Below the pieces are notes generated by a model. The model did not search any database. It was not told the origin of the DNA and saw only the letters and a list, made by a program, of their open reading frames with translations. From a candidate division BRC1 bacterium ADurb.Bin183 (GTDB taxonomy: Bacteria; Sumerlaeota; Sumerlaeia; MWCT01), in NCBI GenBank assembly GCA_002070185.1, contig MWCT01000003.1:62001-126000 (forward strand): a DNA stretch of 64,000 nt. Reading direction: 5' to 3'. Below are positions 52,566-60,392 of this stretch, one piece after another. Positions within the stretch are counted from its first letter, which is position 1. Each line of letters begins with the position of its first letter. The position numbers and the translations under genes were made by a program.

Positions 52566-53297
52566 TTATCCGGTGGTCAGTTCAAGGAAGAGGTCTTCAA
52601 GGTTGCCCTCGCGGCGGGCAAAGCGGCGCATCTCTTCTAGCGTGCCCAAAAAAATGAGTTGCCCCTTGTGAATCAAACCGATGCGATCCGCCACCTCCTC
52701 CGCCACAGATAAAAGATGTGTGGAGAGGAAAACCGCGGCGCCCTTTTCTGCCGTCTCGCGGAAGAGCCGCTTCACAATCTTCATACTCTGCGGGTCGAGC
52801 CCGACCATCGGCTCGTCAATTACAAGCGCTTTGGGGTCATGCATCAGCGAGATGGACATAACCAGTTTCTGCCTCATGCCATGCGAATAATTCTCAATCA
52901 ATTTATCGCGCGCATCCATCAGACTAAAAATTTGAAAATATTGCTCCATGCGCTTTTCCTGTATGTCGCGCGGGACGCCGAACAGGTCGCCTATAAAACG
53001 GAAAAATTCCACGCCGGAGAGTTTCTCATAAACATACGGATGGTCGGGGATGTAGCCGATGAGGCGCTTTGCCTCGAACGGCTGCTCTTGAATGTCGTAG
53101 CCGCCGATTATGGCGCGCCCCTGCGTGGGACGAAGCAGCCCCGTCATCGCCTTAATCGTCGTGGTCTTGCCCGCGCCGTTAGGTCCCAAAAAAGCGAACA
53201 CCTCGCCCGCGGGAATTGTAAGCGAAAGATTTTTGACGGCGCAAACCTCATCGAAATTTTTAGTCAGGTTTTCAATGCGGATTAAAGCGTTATCCAT
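52566..53297 (-). CDS. ABC transporter ATP-binding protein
   Basis: The 243-residue ATPase has Walker A GPNGAGKTTT, signature YSHGMRQKL (SGG replaced by SHG, as in ABC-2 exporters), Walker B ALVIDEPMVGLDP and H-loop STH. The style (IENLTKNF, GYIPDHPYVYEKLSG) is that of exporters of the ABC-2 group. The permease most like its partner is at 4200-5909, 47 kb away; a local partner was not found. It is the last gene of the minus-strand run beginning at 58782. Confidence 0.9.
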   Translation of the reverse strand: MDNALIRIENLTKNFDEVCAVKNLSLTIPAGEVFAFLGPNGAGKTTTIKAMTGLLRPTQGRAIIGGYDIQEQPFEAKRLIGYIPDHPYVYEKLSGVEFFRFIGDLFGVPRDIQEKRMEQYFQIFSLMDARDKLIENYSHGMRQKLVMSISLMHDPKALVIDEPMVGLDPQSMKIVKRLFRETAEKGAAVFLSTHLLSVAEEVADRIGLIHKGQLIFLGTLEEMRRFARREGNLEDLFLELTTG

Positions 53298-53301
53298 AAA
53301 A

Positions 53302-54207
53302 TTAATGCTCCCCCTTCAAAAAATCGGGAAGGATGGTTGGAATCGGCGCGGAGGGCGCCCCGCCGGAGGGTTTTTGCATCAAATCCTCGACGGCAAACGA
53401 AGGGCGCGGAATCGGCGCGGCAAACTCCTGATTAAGCGCGAGAATCTCCTGCCTGCCCGCCCGCCGCATCACAAGGTCGGGCATCAACTGGCGCATGAGC
53501 GTCGCTCCGGAATTATCCAGCCATGCAATCGTTGTGGAATTATTCAACGTAGTCTCCACGCGCCAAGCGCTCACAGGCTCTGAGCCGAGCGCGATATTCT
53601 CGCGCCGCGCCACCCGCACGACCGCCTCTCCCCCGCCGCCGCCCCAAATTGGGTCATACACCGGTATTCGATAAACCTTCCCGGCTTTGAGTTCAAGATT
53701 GCGTCCGAGATTTGCGCGCGCCGCCTCGAGCAGCGAAGGCGGACGCTTCATCTCAAAATCGCCCGCCGTTGCGCCGTCCTCGCCCGCGACTCTATAAAAG
53801 AGCCGCCCATCGCGATAAGCTCCGTCAATATCCCATTTCTTCCCCTCGCCTCGCATCTTTGCCGCAAATCGCCGCAGGATGAAAGAGCCGTCCAACTCCG
53901 CCCCGATAGTCATCATAATCGAATTTTTGAAAGTCAAAAGTTTGAACTCCATCAACAGCCGCGCCAAAAATACATACCCCGCCTCGCCGTCGCGCGCAAG
54001 GGACACATTCATAGCGCCGACGGACAGACCTTTGTAAAATATGCGCATCCATTCCTCCTGATCTCTCCAATCGGAGGCGGCGTCAAACGCGGCGGTTTGC
54101 AAATCCCGATGGTTCGGCGCGCGCCGAAAAATACGCTCCCTCACAAGCGTGAACATCATGAACACCCAAAAAAAGATAATGGCAAGCTTGATGGCTAGCT
54201 TCTTCAT
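53302..54207 (-). CDS. Single-pass envelope protein of unknown function
   Basis: 301 residues from ATG 54207 (AAAGGA 6 bases upstream). A short N-terminal membrane helix (IKLAIIFFWVFMMFTLV) is followed by a periplasmic beta-rich domain. It includes WMRIFYKGLSVGAMNVSLA and MTIGAELDGSFILRRFAAKM, and resembles the DUF3108/TolA-independent lipid-linked outer-membrane proteins only faintly. A Pro-rich end follows. It overlaps nothing and lies 4 bases before the ABC ATPase, so the two likely function together. I do not recognise the family. Confidence 0.6.
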   Translation of the reverse strand: MKKLAIKLAIIFFWVFMMFTLVRERIFRRAPNHRDLQTAAFDAASDWRDQEEWMRIFYKGLSVGAMNVSLARDGEAGYVFLARLLMEFKLLTFKNSIMMTIGAELDGSFILRRFAAKMRGEGKKWDIDGAYRDGRLFYRVAGEDGATAGDFEMKRPPSLLEAARANLGRNLELKAGKVYRIPVYDPIWGGGGGEAVVRVARRENIALGSEPVSAWRVETTLNNSTTIAWLDNSGATLMRQLMPDLVMRRAGRQEILALNQEFAAPIPRPSFAVEDLMQKPSGGAPSAPIPTILPDFLKGEH

Positions 54208-54289
54208 AGGCAATCCTTTGAAAAGTTAGACGCCCTATTGTAATCAAAAATCAACGCTTCCCGCAAATCCATTATCAGCCGTTCGCCGT

Positions 54290-56587
54290 TCATAAAATGT
54301 TGCGGCAGGCAAGCGCGGAGATGCACAGAGCAAGCCGCTTACGCAAATCGTGAATGCCGATATAGGAGGCGACTGGCAGCGTCCATTGCAACAGCGCCAT
54401 CCAATAAGGAATCATGCTCGTCTCAAATAATGTGGTCACATCGGCATAATGGCGCAGACGGCGAATAACCGCATGGCATTTTTTCACCATCGGGTCGCCG
54501 CCCCTGTAATCAAACGCCGGCTCATCCGATAGAGAACGCTGCCGCAACAACCCCTGCGCATATTCGAGCAACGGTTGCAAATCATCCCCGCTCTCCATGC
54601 GCGGCAACTCAATCAGCATAATCGCCTCCAGACGCGCAAAATCCGAAACAATATTCCGCAGCGCCGTCTCGGAAAAATCAATGACATAAATATTCTCGCG
54701 CTCATCAAGCAGAACGTTTTGCAGATTCAAATCCCCGTGCGTGATGCCGGAATACCAAAGCGTCTGCTCCTCCGCCCGTTTCGGATAGATATGTTTAAGA
54801 ACGTAATACGGGTTGGGCAGCGTTGTTTTGAGCTCGGGGAAATCAATATTTTTCTCATCCAACGAAACGCCCATTTCCGAAACGGCATGCTCCAATAGGC
54901 GCGGGAATAAAATCGCCGACGGCGTGTGCTCGGCAAAAAGGCGCAGAGGCTCCCAACGCGGCTGCCCATACCACGGCTTTAAAATGTTTGTAAAAAGGCG
55001 GTCGAATAACGGCAAAAATTCCTCAATCGGACGGCTCATAAAATGCTCCCGCAGCCAGACAAGCCGGCTCTCCGGTCCCGAAACGCCGAGGAAATTGTAT
55101 GTAATTCCTGCCCATCTGCCTTGCGAGGCGCTGCCTAAAATCACCGCGCCGTTATTGAGTATGTATTTTTGAACATAATTGCGGCAGGCGTTTTCCTCGC
55201 TGCCGATATTGGCAAGCGAGCCGATTTTGCACACAGTCGGAAGCATACGCCTCCCTTCCGCATCGCAGCTCACGGCTGAAAATGTGGTAGCGGTAAAACC
55301 GCCGCTGAGCTTTTTGAGGAGAACGCGGCTGGAGCCTTCATAAAGGCGGCGGATAATCATATCCCATTCATCGGGGATGTCAGCGCCGCAGGGCGGGTTG
55401 ACCCATTCAATTTGCAAACGTTTCTGCGCGGCGGGGCGAATGCTTTGCAGCGGATAGAGCCAGATGCGCGCGCGTAAAATTTTCGATTCCTCCGCCGGAT
55501 ATAAAATCTGCTCCGGTCCTTCGCCGATGAATTCATGAAGGGCAATCTCCGCAGGGTCGTCGCCGACATCCGGCATGGCGGCGTCTTTGAAAAAAGCCCC
55601 AACAGCCCGCAAGGCATCCGGCGTGGTTTTCCCAGATTCCGGAATCATTCCCACAATCAGGAAAACGCCGCGTTCGGGCAGGGCAACCGATTTGAGACGA
55701 CCGGCTTTCAAGTCCGCGCTGTGGGCATAATATGCGCCGGCAACCTCCGGAACTTCCGCAAGAAGGATAAACCCCAGCGGCAAGTTTGCGGCGCCGACGG
55801 CATCGCAATAAGCGCGCAAATCGTTTTTCAAAATCTCAAAGGTTGTCGGTTTTTGCGCCGGCAGCTCCGCCATTTTCTGCGGCGCGCCGGCAAGGCTCGC
55901 CCCGGAAATGATGAAGAGCGGAGTTTCATCAGGTTTTTTGGCGGCAATAAAATCCGGCAGATTATTACCGTCCGCTGGAATGACGCCCGCAAAACAACTC
56001 GCCGTTATCATCAAACCGAGCGCCTCCGCCGCCTGAACGCGGTCGCCGCCGAATCCGCCGACACCAAATGAAAAACCCAACTCAGAGAGCCGCACAGAAA
56101 TCAACGCGCAATCCGCTGACGGCGCTTGCGCTGCCTCGCCCCAGATATCCAAATGAGAAACCTGCGCCGCCGCACCGGCATCCTTTATCAGATAGTCGAG
56201 TCCGGAGGGCGCCCGCCAAAGAGCCGCCGGCGAAACGCCGCTGGCTTTTTGAATTTGTTCATAGGCTTCCTCCTCGCCGCCCGCTGCGCGGAATATTCTA
56301 AGAAGCCCAGCCATCTCAAGAACTGCCATCACATCGGGATTCATACCGAAGAGGAATAAATCCCCGCCTTTGGATTTCACCCTTTTTGCCGCTACCACAA
56401 GCGAGCGAATGCCGGCGCTGGATAAAAATTCCACCTCGGCAAAATCAAGCATCCAAAAAGGCTCGGCGTGCTGCGCTGCAAGATGGTTGAATTCTTTATC
56501 TGCTACCGACGCCCCGAATCCATCAAACCGCCCCGCCAAACGCAAAAGCGGAAAATTCCCCTTCTCCTCAACTTTAATCTCCAGCAT
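54290..56587 (-). CDS. STAS domain fused to an aminoglycoside-phosphotransferase-like kinase
   Basis: The 765-residue protein has an N-terminal STAS (anti-anti-sigma) domain of about 100 residues, with the phosphorylatable serines at 56-57 in FLSSAGIRSLVVAAKR. A middle region of about 105-470 includes FSFGVGGFGGDRVQAAEALG and is not recognised. The C-terminal kinase-like domain contains a Gly-rich loop region (KLSGGFTATTFS) and a probable Lys strand (VCKIG). The catalytic loop HGDLNLQNVLL (His617) and the metal Asp637 in VIDFSE follow. This form resembles TCAD9/APH-like kinases found in ternary conflict and signalling systems. A kinase joined to its STAS substrate-type domain is unusual. It follows the YejE-like gene by 40 bases. 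Confidence 0.75.
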   Translation of the reverse strand: MLEIKVEEKGNFPLLRLAGRFDGFGASVADKEFNHLAAQHAEPFWMLDFAEVEFLSSAGIRSLVVAAKRVKSKGGDLFLFGMNPDVMAVLEMAGLLRIFRAAGGEEEAYEQIQKASGVSPAALWRAPSGLDYLIKDAGAAAQVSHLDIWGEAAQAPSADCALISVRLSELGFSFGVGGFGGDRVQAAEALGLMITASCFAGVIPADGNNLPDFIAAKKPDETPLFIISGASLAGAPQKMAELPAQKPTTFEILKNDLRAYCDAVGAANLPLGFILLAEVPEVAGAYYAHSADLKAGRLKSVALPERGVFLIVGMIPESGKTTPDALRAVGAFFKDAAMPDVGDDPAEIALHEFIGEGPEQILYPAEESKILRARIWLYPLQSIRPAAQKRLQIEWVNPPCGADIPDEWDMIIRRLYEGSSRVLLKKLSGGFTATTFSAVSCDAEGRRMLPTVCKIGSLANIGSEENACRNYVQKYILNNGAVILGSASQGRWAGITYNFLGVSGPESRLVWLREHFMSRPIEEFLPLFDRLFTNILKPWYGQPRWEPLRLFAEHTPSAILFPRLLEHAVSEMGVSLDEKNIDFPELKTTLPNPYYVLKHIYPKRAEEQTLWYSGITHGDLNLQNVLLDERENIYVIDFSETALRNIVSDFARLEAIMLIELPRMESGDDLQPLLEYAQGLLRQRSLSDEPAFDYRGGDPMVKKCHAVIRRLRHYADVTTLFETSMIPYWMALLQWTLPVASYIGIHDLRKRLALCISALACRNIL

Positions 56588-56627
56588 AATCTATTACCTT
56601 TTTTCTCCAAATTGATTAAACTCTTCA

Positions 56628-57696
56628 TCACTCATATTTCGCATACTGCCGCGGGTCAAAGGCTTCGCGCACAGACTCGCCCACCAGCGTCACCAGCACC
56701 AACGTAACGGAGAGTGCGGTAAAGGGCGCAATCGCCAGCCAGATTTTCGAGCGGTTCTGCACCTGAAGCGCCTGATCTATAATCTATAAGCTCGCCCCAA
56801 CTCGGCGTGGGCGGCGGAACGCCGTAGCCCAAATAATCCAGCCCCGTCAGCGCGCCTATCGCCGCCACAATCGCAAAAGGCGTGAATGTGATGAGCGGCG
56901 CAAGGCAATTGGGGAGCAGATGCTTAAAGATGATGCGCGCCTGCGAGGCGCCGTAAGAGCGCGCCGCAAGGCAATACTGCCGCGTCTTTTCCCGATACAT
57001 CTCCGTGCGCATATAAAACGTAATCTGCATCCACCAAAAAAGCGCCATCAAAAAAAGAAGCAGCGTAAAACTCGGCGTGAAAAACGTGCCCATGATGATG
57101 ACAATGTATAAAAAAGGCAGCGTATCCCAGATTTCGATTAACCGCTGCGTGATGATGTCGAACCTGCCCGCAAGGTAGCCCTGCAGCGAACCGACAGCCG
57201 TTCCGACGGTCTGCGAAACCAACACCAGCCCCAACGCGAAAAAGATGGAGACTCTAAAACCGTAAAGCAACCGCGCAAAAACATCCCGCCCCTGCGAATC
57301 CGTGCCTAACCAATGGCGGCGGTCGGGCGGATTCGGCGGCGGTTCTTGATACGCGCTGAAATCATTCTCGTAAGGATTAAAAGGAATCGGCGGCATCAAC
57401 GCCCAGTTCGGCGACCCTTTGAACTGCTCCTTCATAGCGCGGTAATCCGCTTCTGCATCGTCAAACCCGAACTCATCTTTCTGCCCGAATTCAGACATGC
57501 TGTGGAACTTGAACGTCGGAAAATAAAACCGCCCCTCATAGCGGACGATGATAGCGCGGCTGTTGGCAATGTAATTTGAAAAAAGAGAAAAAAATGTCAG
57601 CGTTAAAAGCGCAATAAGCGAATAATACCCGCGCTTGATGCGCCGAAAACGCCCGATTCGCTTCCGCGTGATTGGATTCAATCTAAAAAATCTCAT
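56628..57696 (-). pseudogene. YejE/DppC-like peptide ABC permease, frameshifted near the 3' end
   Basis: The frame from ATG 57696 reads a 346-residue product of the DppC/YejE type: N-terminal membrane helix, HWLGTDSQGRDVFARLLYG and the EAA-like loop SYGASQARIIFKHLLPN. After PSWGELID the frame is broken by a 7-base tandem duplication (56775-56788). It then runs into junk residues, ending at 56656. Removing one copy restores the expected DQALQVQNRSKIWLAIAPF...QYAKYE end and a stop at 56628. The last membrane helix is lost in the frame as read, so function is doubtful unless frameshifting or an assembly error corrects it. Confidence 0.85.
56775..56788. repeat. 7-base tandem duplication causing the frameshift
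   Basis: ATCTATA occurs twice in tandem on the plus strand (TATAGAT twice on the coding strand). The second copy shifts the permease frame by +1 within the codons for GELID. Slippage in such a short direct repeat could be reversible. Confidence 0.9.
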
Positions 57697-57699
57697 CGC

Positions 57700-58782
57700 T
57701 CACTCAAACCTCACTCTGGGATCAACAAACGCCACGCACAAATCAGAAAGCAAATTCCCCAAAAGCATCAGCACACTGCCGATAACAATCATACCCAGCA
57801 CAACCGGATAATCCCGCGATACGATGGATTCGTAAACTAAAAGCCCGATCCCTTTGATGTTGAACACCCGCTCGATGAGGACGGAGCCCGTCAAGATGAG
57901 CGAGATATTATGCCCAAAGCTTGTGGCAATCGGAATCAGCGAATTGCGCAGGGCGTGGACAAACACCGCCCGACGCCACGAAAGACCCTTTGCCAGCGCC
58001 GTCTTCACATAATCCGCGCCCATATTCTCCATCAAACTGTTCTTCATCAACATCGTCATCACCGCAAATGAGCCGACCATATAACAGATAAGCGGCAAAA
58101 CGGCGTGATGAGCAATATCAAGCGCCTTGCCCATATTTGAAAGACTCGCAAAATTCTCCCCGCAAAAACCGCCCAGCGGAAACCAATCGCGCTTCACAGC
58201 AAAAAACACAAGCATAACTGCGCCCAATGCATACCCCGGAATCGCATAGCCGATAAAAATGAAAAACGACGTGATATTATCCAACAAAGCGCGATGGCGG
58301 AGCGCCTTCAAAATCCCCAACGGGATGCAGACAATATACGTCAGAACCGTTGTTACAATACCGTAAAAGATAGAGACCGGCAAACGCTGGGTTATAATCT
58401 CCCGCACAGGCATCGTATAGCGGAAAGAATCCCCCAAATCCAACCGCGCCAGATTCCCGACCCATCGCCCATAACGAATATAAACCGGCATATCAAATCC
58501 GTAATACTCCTTTAAAATCTTCATCTGATCTTCCGGAATGGAAAGCTGGATGCGCTCGCCTCTGCCCGAAACGCCCGCCTCGCCCGCTCCGCCGCCCGCC
58601 AGTTGCAGCCGAATCTGGTCAATCGGACCGCCCGGCACAAACTGACATATCGCAAAAGTCGCAACCGTGATGCCCAAAAGCGTCGGCAGCATCAAAAGCA
58701 TCCGCCGGATGACGTAATTTCTGAGAGCCTTCCCGCGTGAAATTTCCAAAACGCGCCCATCCTTCATCCAAACTTTAATCAA
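57700..58782 (-). CDS. YejB/DppB-like peptide ABC permease
   Basis: The 360-residue protein has six membrane helices and the DppB-type pattern: RRMLLMLPTLLGITVATF, FVPGGPIDQI, and the EAA loop YVKTALAKGLSWRRAVFVHALRN. The insertion QLAGGGAGEAGVSGRGERIQL after the first helix is typical of YejB. It works with the YejE-type permease, starting 3 bases downstream, to import peptides. An ATPase and binding protein are missing locally; the binding protein at 26695-28476 is a candidate. Confidence 0.93.
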   Translation of the reverse strand: MIKVWMKDGRVLEISRGKALRNYVIRRMLLMLPTLLGITVATFAICQFVPGGPIDQIRLQLAGGGAGEAGVSGRGERIQLSIPEDQMKILKEYYGFDMPVYIRYGRWVGNLARLDLGDSFRYTMPVREIITQRLPVSIFYGIVTTVLTYIVCIPLGILKALRHRALLDNITSFFIFIGYAIPGYALGAVMLVFFAVKRDWFPLGGFCGENFASLSNMGKALDIAHHAVLPLICYMVGSFAVMTMLMKNSLMENMGADYVKTALAKGLSWRRAVFVHALRNSLIPIATSFGHNISLILTGSVLIERVFNIKGIGLLVYESIVSRDYPVVLGMIVIGSVLMLLGNLLSDLCVAFVDPRVRFE

Positions 58783-58913
58783 TTATATGCGGCGGCGTTT
58801 TTCATTTTTCAAGGAACAAAATCTTTTACGCAAAATTTTGATTAGATATTGACAACCCATCGCGCCGTTATCATGTCAATTTTACCTATGATGAAAGGTT
58901 GCAAAAAAAATTT

Positions 58914-60374
58914 ATGAAGCATCTGGCAACCCTCCGGATAAAGGCGGACGTGAAACTCATCCCCGCCGCCAAAAGCCTTGCGCGCGAAACGGCGCGCCTT
59001 TTTTTCCCGCAGGAGCAGGACATCCTCAACCTTGAACTCATCACGGAGGAATCCTGCCTCAACGTTATCCAGCACGCCTTTGAGCCGAATGAAAACGGCG
59101 AATACATCCTTGAAATCATACGCGAGCCCGGCGCCTTTGTCATCGCCATAGAAGACCGCGGCATCCCGTTTGACTTCCGCCGCATTCAGGAAAAAAACGA
59201 GCCCGGTATCGGCATGGCGTTCATGAAAAAATTCACAGACGAAATCCGATTCTTTTATATGGGCAGACGCGGCAAACGCATCGAACTCGCCAAAAACATC
59301 GCCTATAAAGATTCCGATTCTTTCCTGACGGAACAAGAACGCGCCCCGGCGGATGCAAAGCCGGACGTCTCCACGCCCGTTTCTATACGCATCATGCAAC
59401 CCGACGAGGCGGTGGAGCTCATGAAATGCATCTATCGGGTTTATGGATATTCTTACACGTATGAGGATGTCTACAAACCGGAAAAAATATCCGAACTGCT
59501 CGCCAGCGGCATGGCAACCGCATGTGTTGCCGTCACGCCGGAAAAACGCATCGTGGGGCACCTTGCCCTCATCAAAGACGCCCCGGAAGACCTTGTCCCC
59601 GAATCGGCGGAGGCGGTGGTTGACCCGCTTTTCCGCGGGCGCGGCATCTTTGAAAAGATGAAGGATTTCATGCGCCAGCAGTCTTTATCGCTCGGATTCA
59701 AAGGGCTTTATAGCCGCGCCGTCACAGTGCATCCCGCCTCCCAAAAGGGCAACCTCAAACTCGGCGCAAAAGAAACCGGCATCATCATCGCCAACTCGCC
59801 CCCCTCCTCCGTGTTCAAAAAGATGAGCCAGACCGATGAGCATCACCGCCGAAGCGTGGTGCTTTATTATATGCCTATCAAGCCCGATGAGCCGACGGCT
59901 GTTTACCCGCCGCTGCATCACAAATCTATGATTGCTAAAATTTATGAGCATAATCAACTGCCGCGGAAAATCGAGGCGTTCAACGCCGCCGCTAACGGCG
60001 TTGCCATCTCCGAACGTTCGCGCATGGACGTCCGCATCAAAGACGAAGTCGGGCTTGCCTTTTTGAACGTTATGGAATTTGGAAAGGATTTCTCCGACCT
60101 GCTCCTCTTCCGCTTGAAAAACCTGTGCCAGCGCAAAATCGAGGTCATCATACTCGACCTGCCGCTAACCCACCCCGCCACCGCCGTCTTCGCCCCCGCG
60201 GCGGAGATGCTCGGCTTTTTCTTTTGCGGCGTCATCCCCAACAAAAATAACGGCGACATCTTGCGCCTTGAATACCTGAACAATGCCGCATTCGACCCGT
60301 CAACGGTTGTCCTCGTCTCCGATTTCTCGAAAGAGATTTTCGATTACATCCTCGCCGCCTCCGGGCTGGCTTAA
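58914..60374 (+). CDS. HATPase (anti-sigma-factor-type) domain fused to a GNAT acetyltransferase
   Basis: 486 residues from ATG 58914. Residues about 1-130 are an RsbW/SpoIIAB-type serine kinase domain with EESCLNVIQHAF (N-box), IEDRGIPFD (G1) and PGIGMAFMKKF (G2). Residues about 155-310 are a GNAT-like domain (PLFRGRGIFEKMKDFMRQQ). The last 150 residues are unrecognised. Such a kinase normally binds a sigma factor and phosphorylates a STAS protein; here a STAS-kinase fusion lies about 2 kb away on the opposite strand. The acetyltransferase may modify an unknown partner. It diverges from yejB across 130 bases. Confidence 0.75.
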   Translation: MKHLATLRIKADVKLIPAAKSLARETARLFFPQEQDILNLELITEESCLNVIQHAFEPNENGEYILEIIREPGAFVIAIEDRGIPFDFRRIQEKNEPGIGMAFMKKFTDEIRFFYMGRRGKRIELAKNIAYKDSDSFLTEQERAPADAKPDVSTPVSIRIMQPDEAVELMKCIYRVYGYSYTYEDVYKPEKISELLASGMATACVAVTPEKRIVGHLALIKDAPEDLVPESAEAVVDPLFRGRGIFEKMKDFMRQQSLSLGFKGLYSRAVTVHPASQKGNLKLGAKETGIIIANSPPSSVFKKMSQTDEHHRRSVVLYYMPIKPDEPTAVYPPLHHKSMIAKIYEHNQLPRKIEAFNAAANGVAISERSRMDVRIKDEVGLAFLNVMEFGKDFSDLLLFRLKNLCQRKIEVIILDLPLTHPATAVFAPAAEMLGFFFCGVIPNKNNGDILRLEYLNNAAFDPSTVVLVSDFSKEIFDYILAASGLA

Positions 60375-60392
60375 AAGAAAGGAACAAAGATT

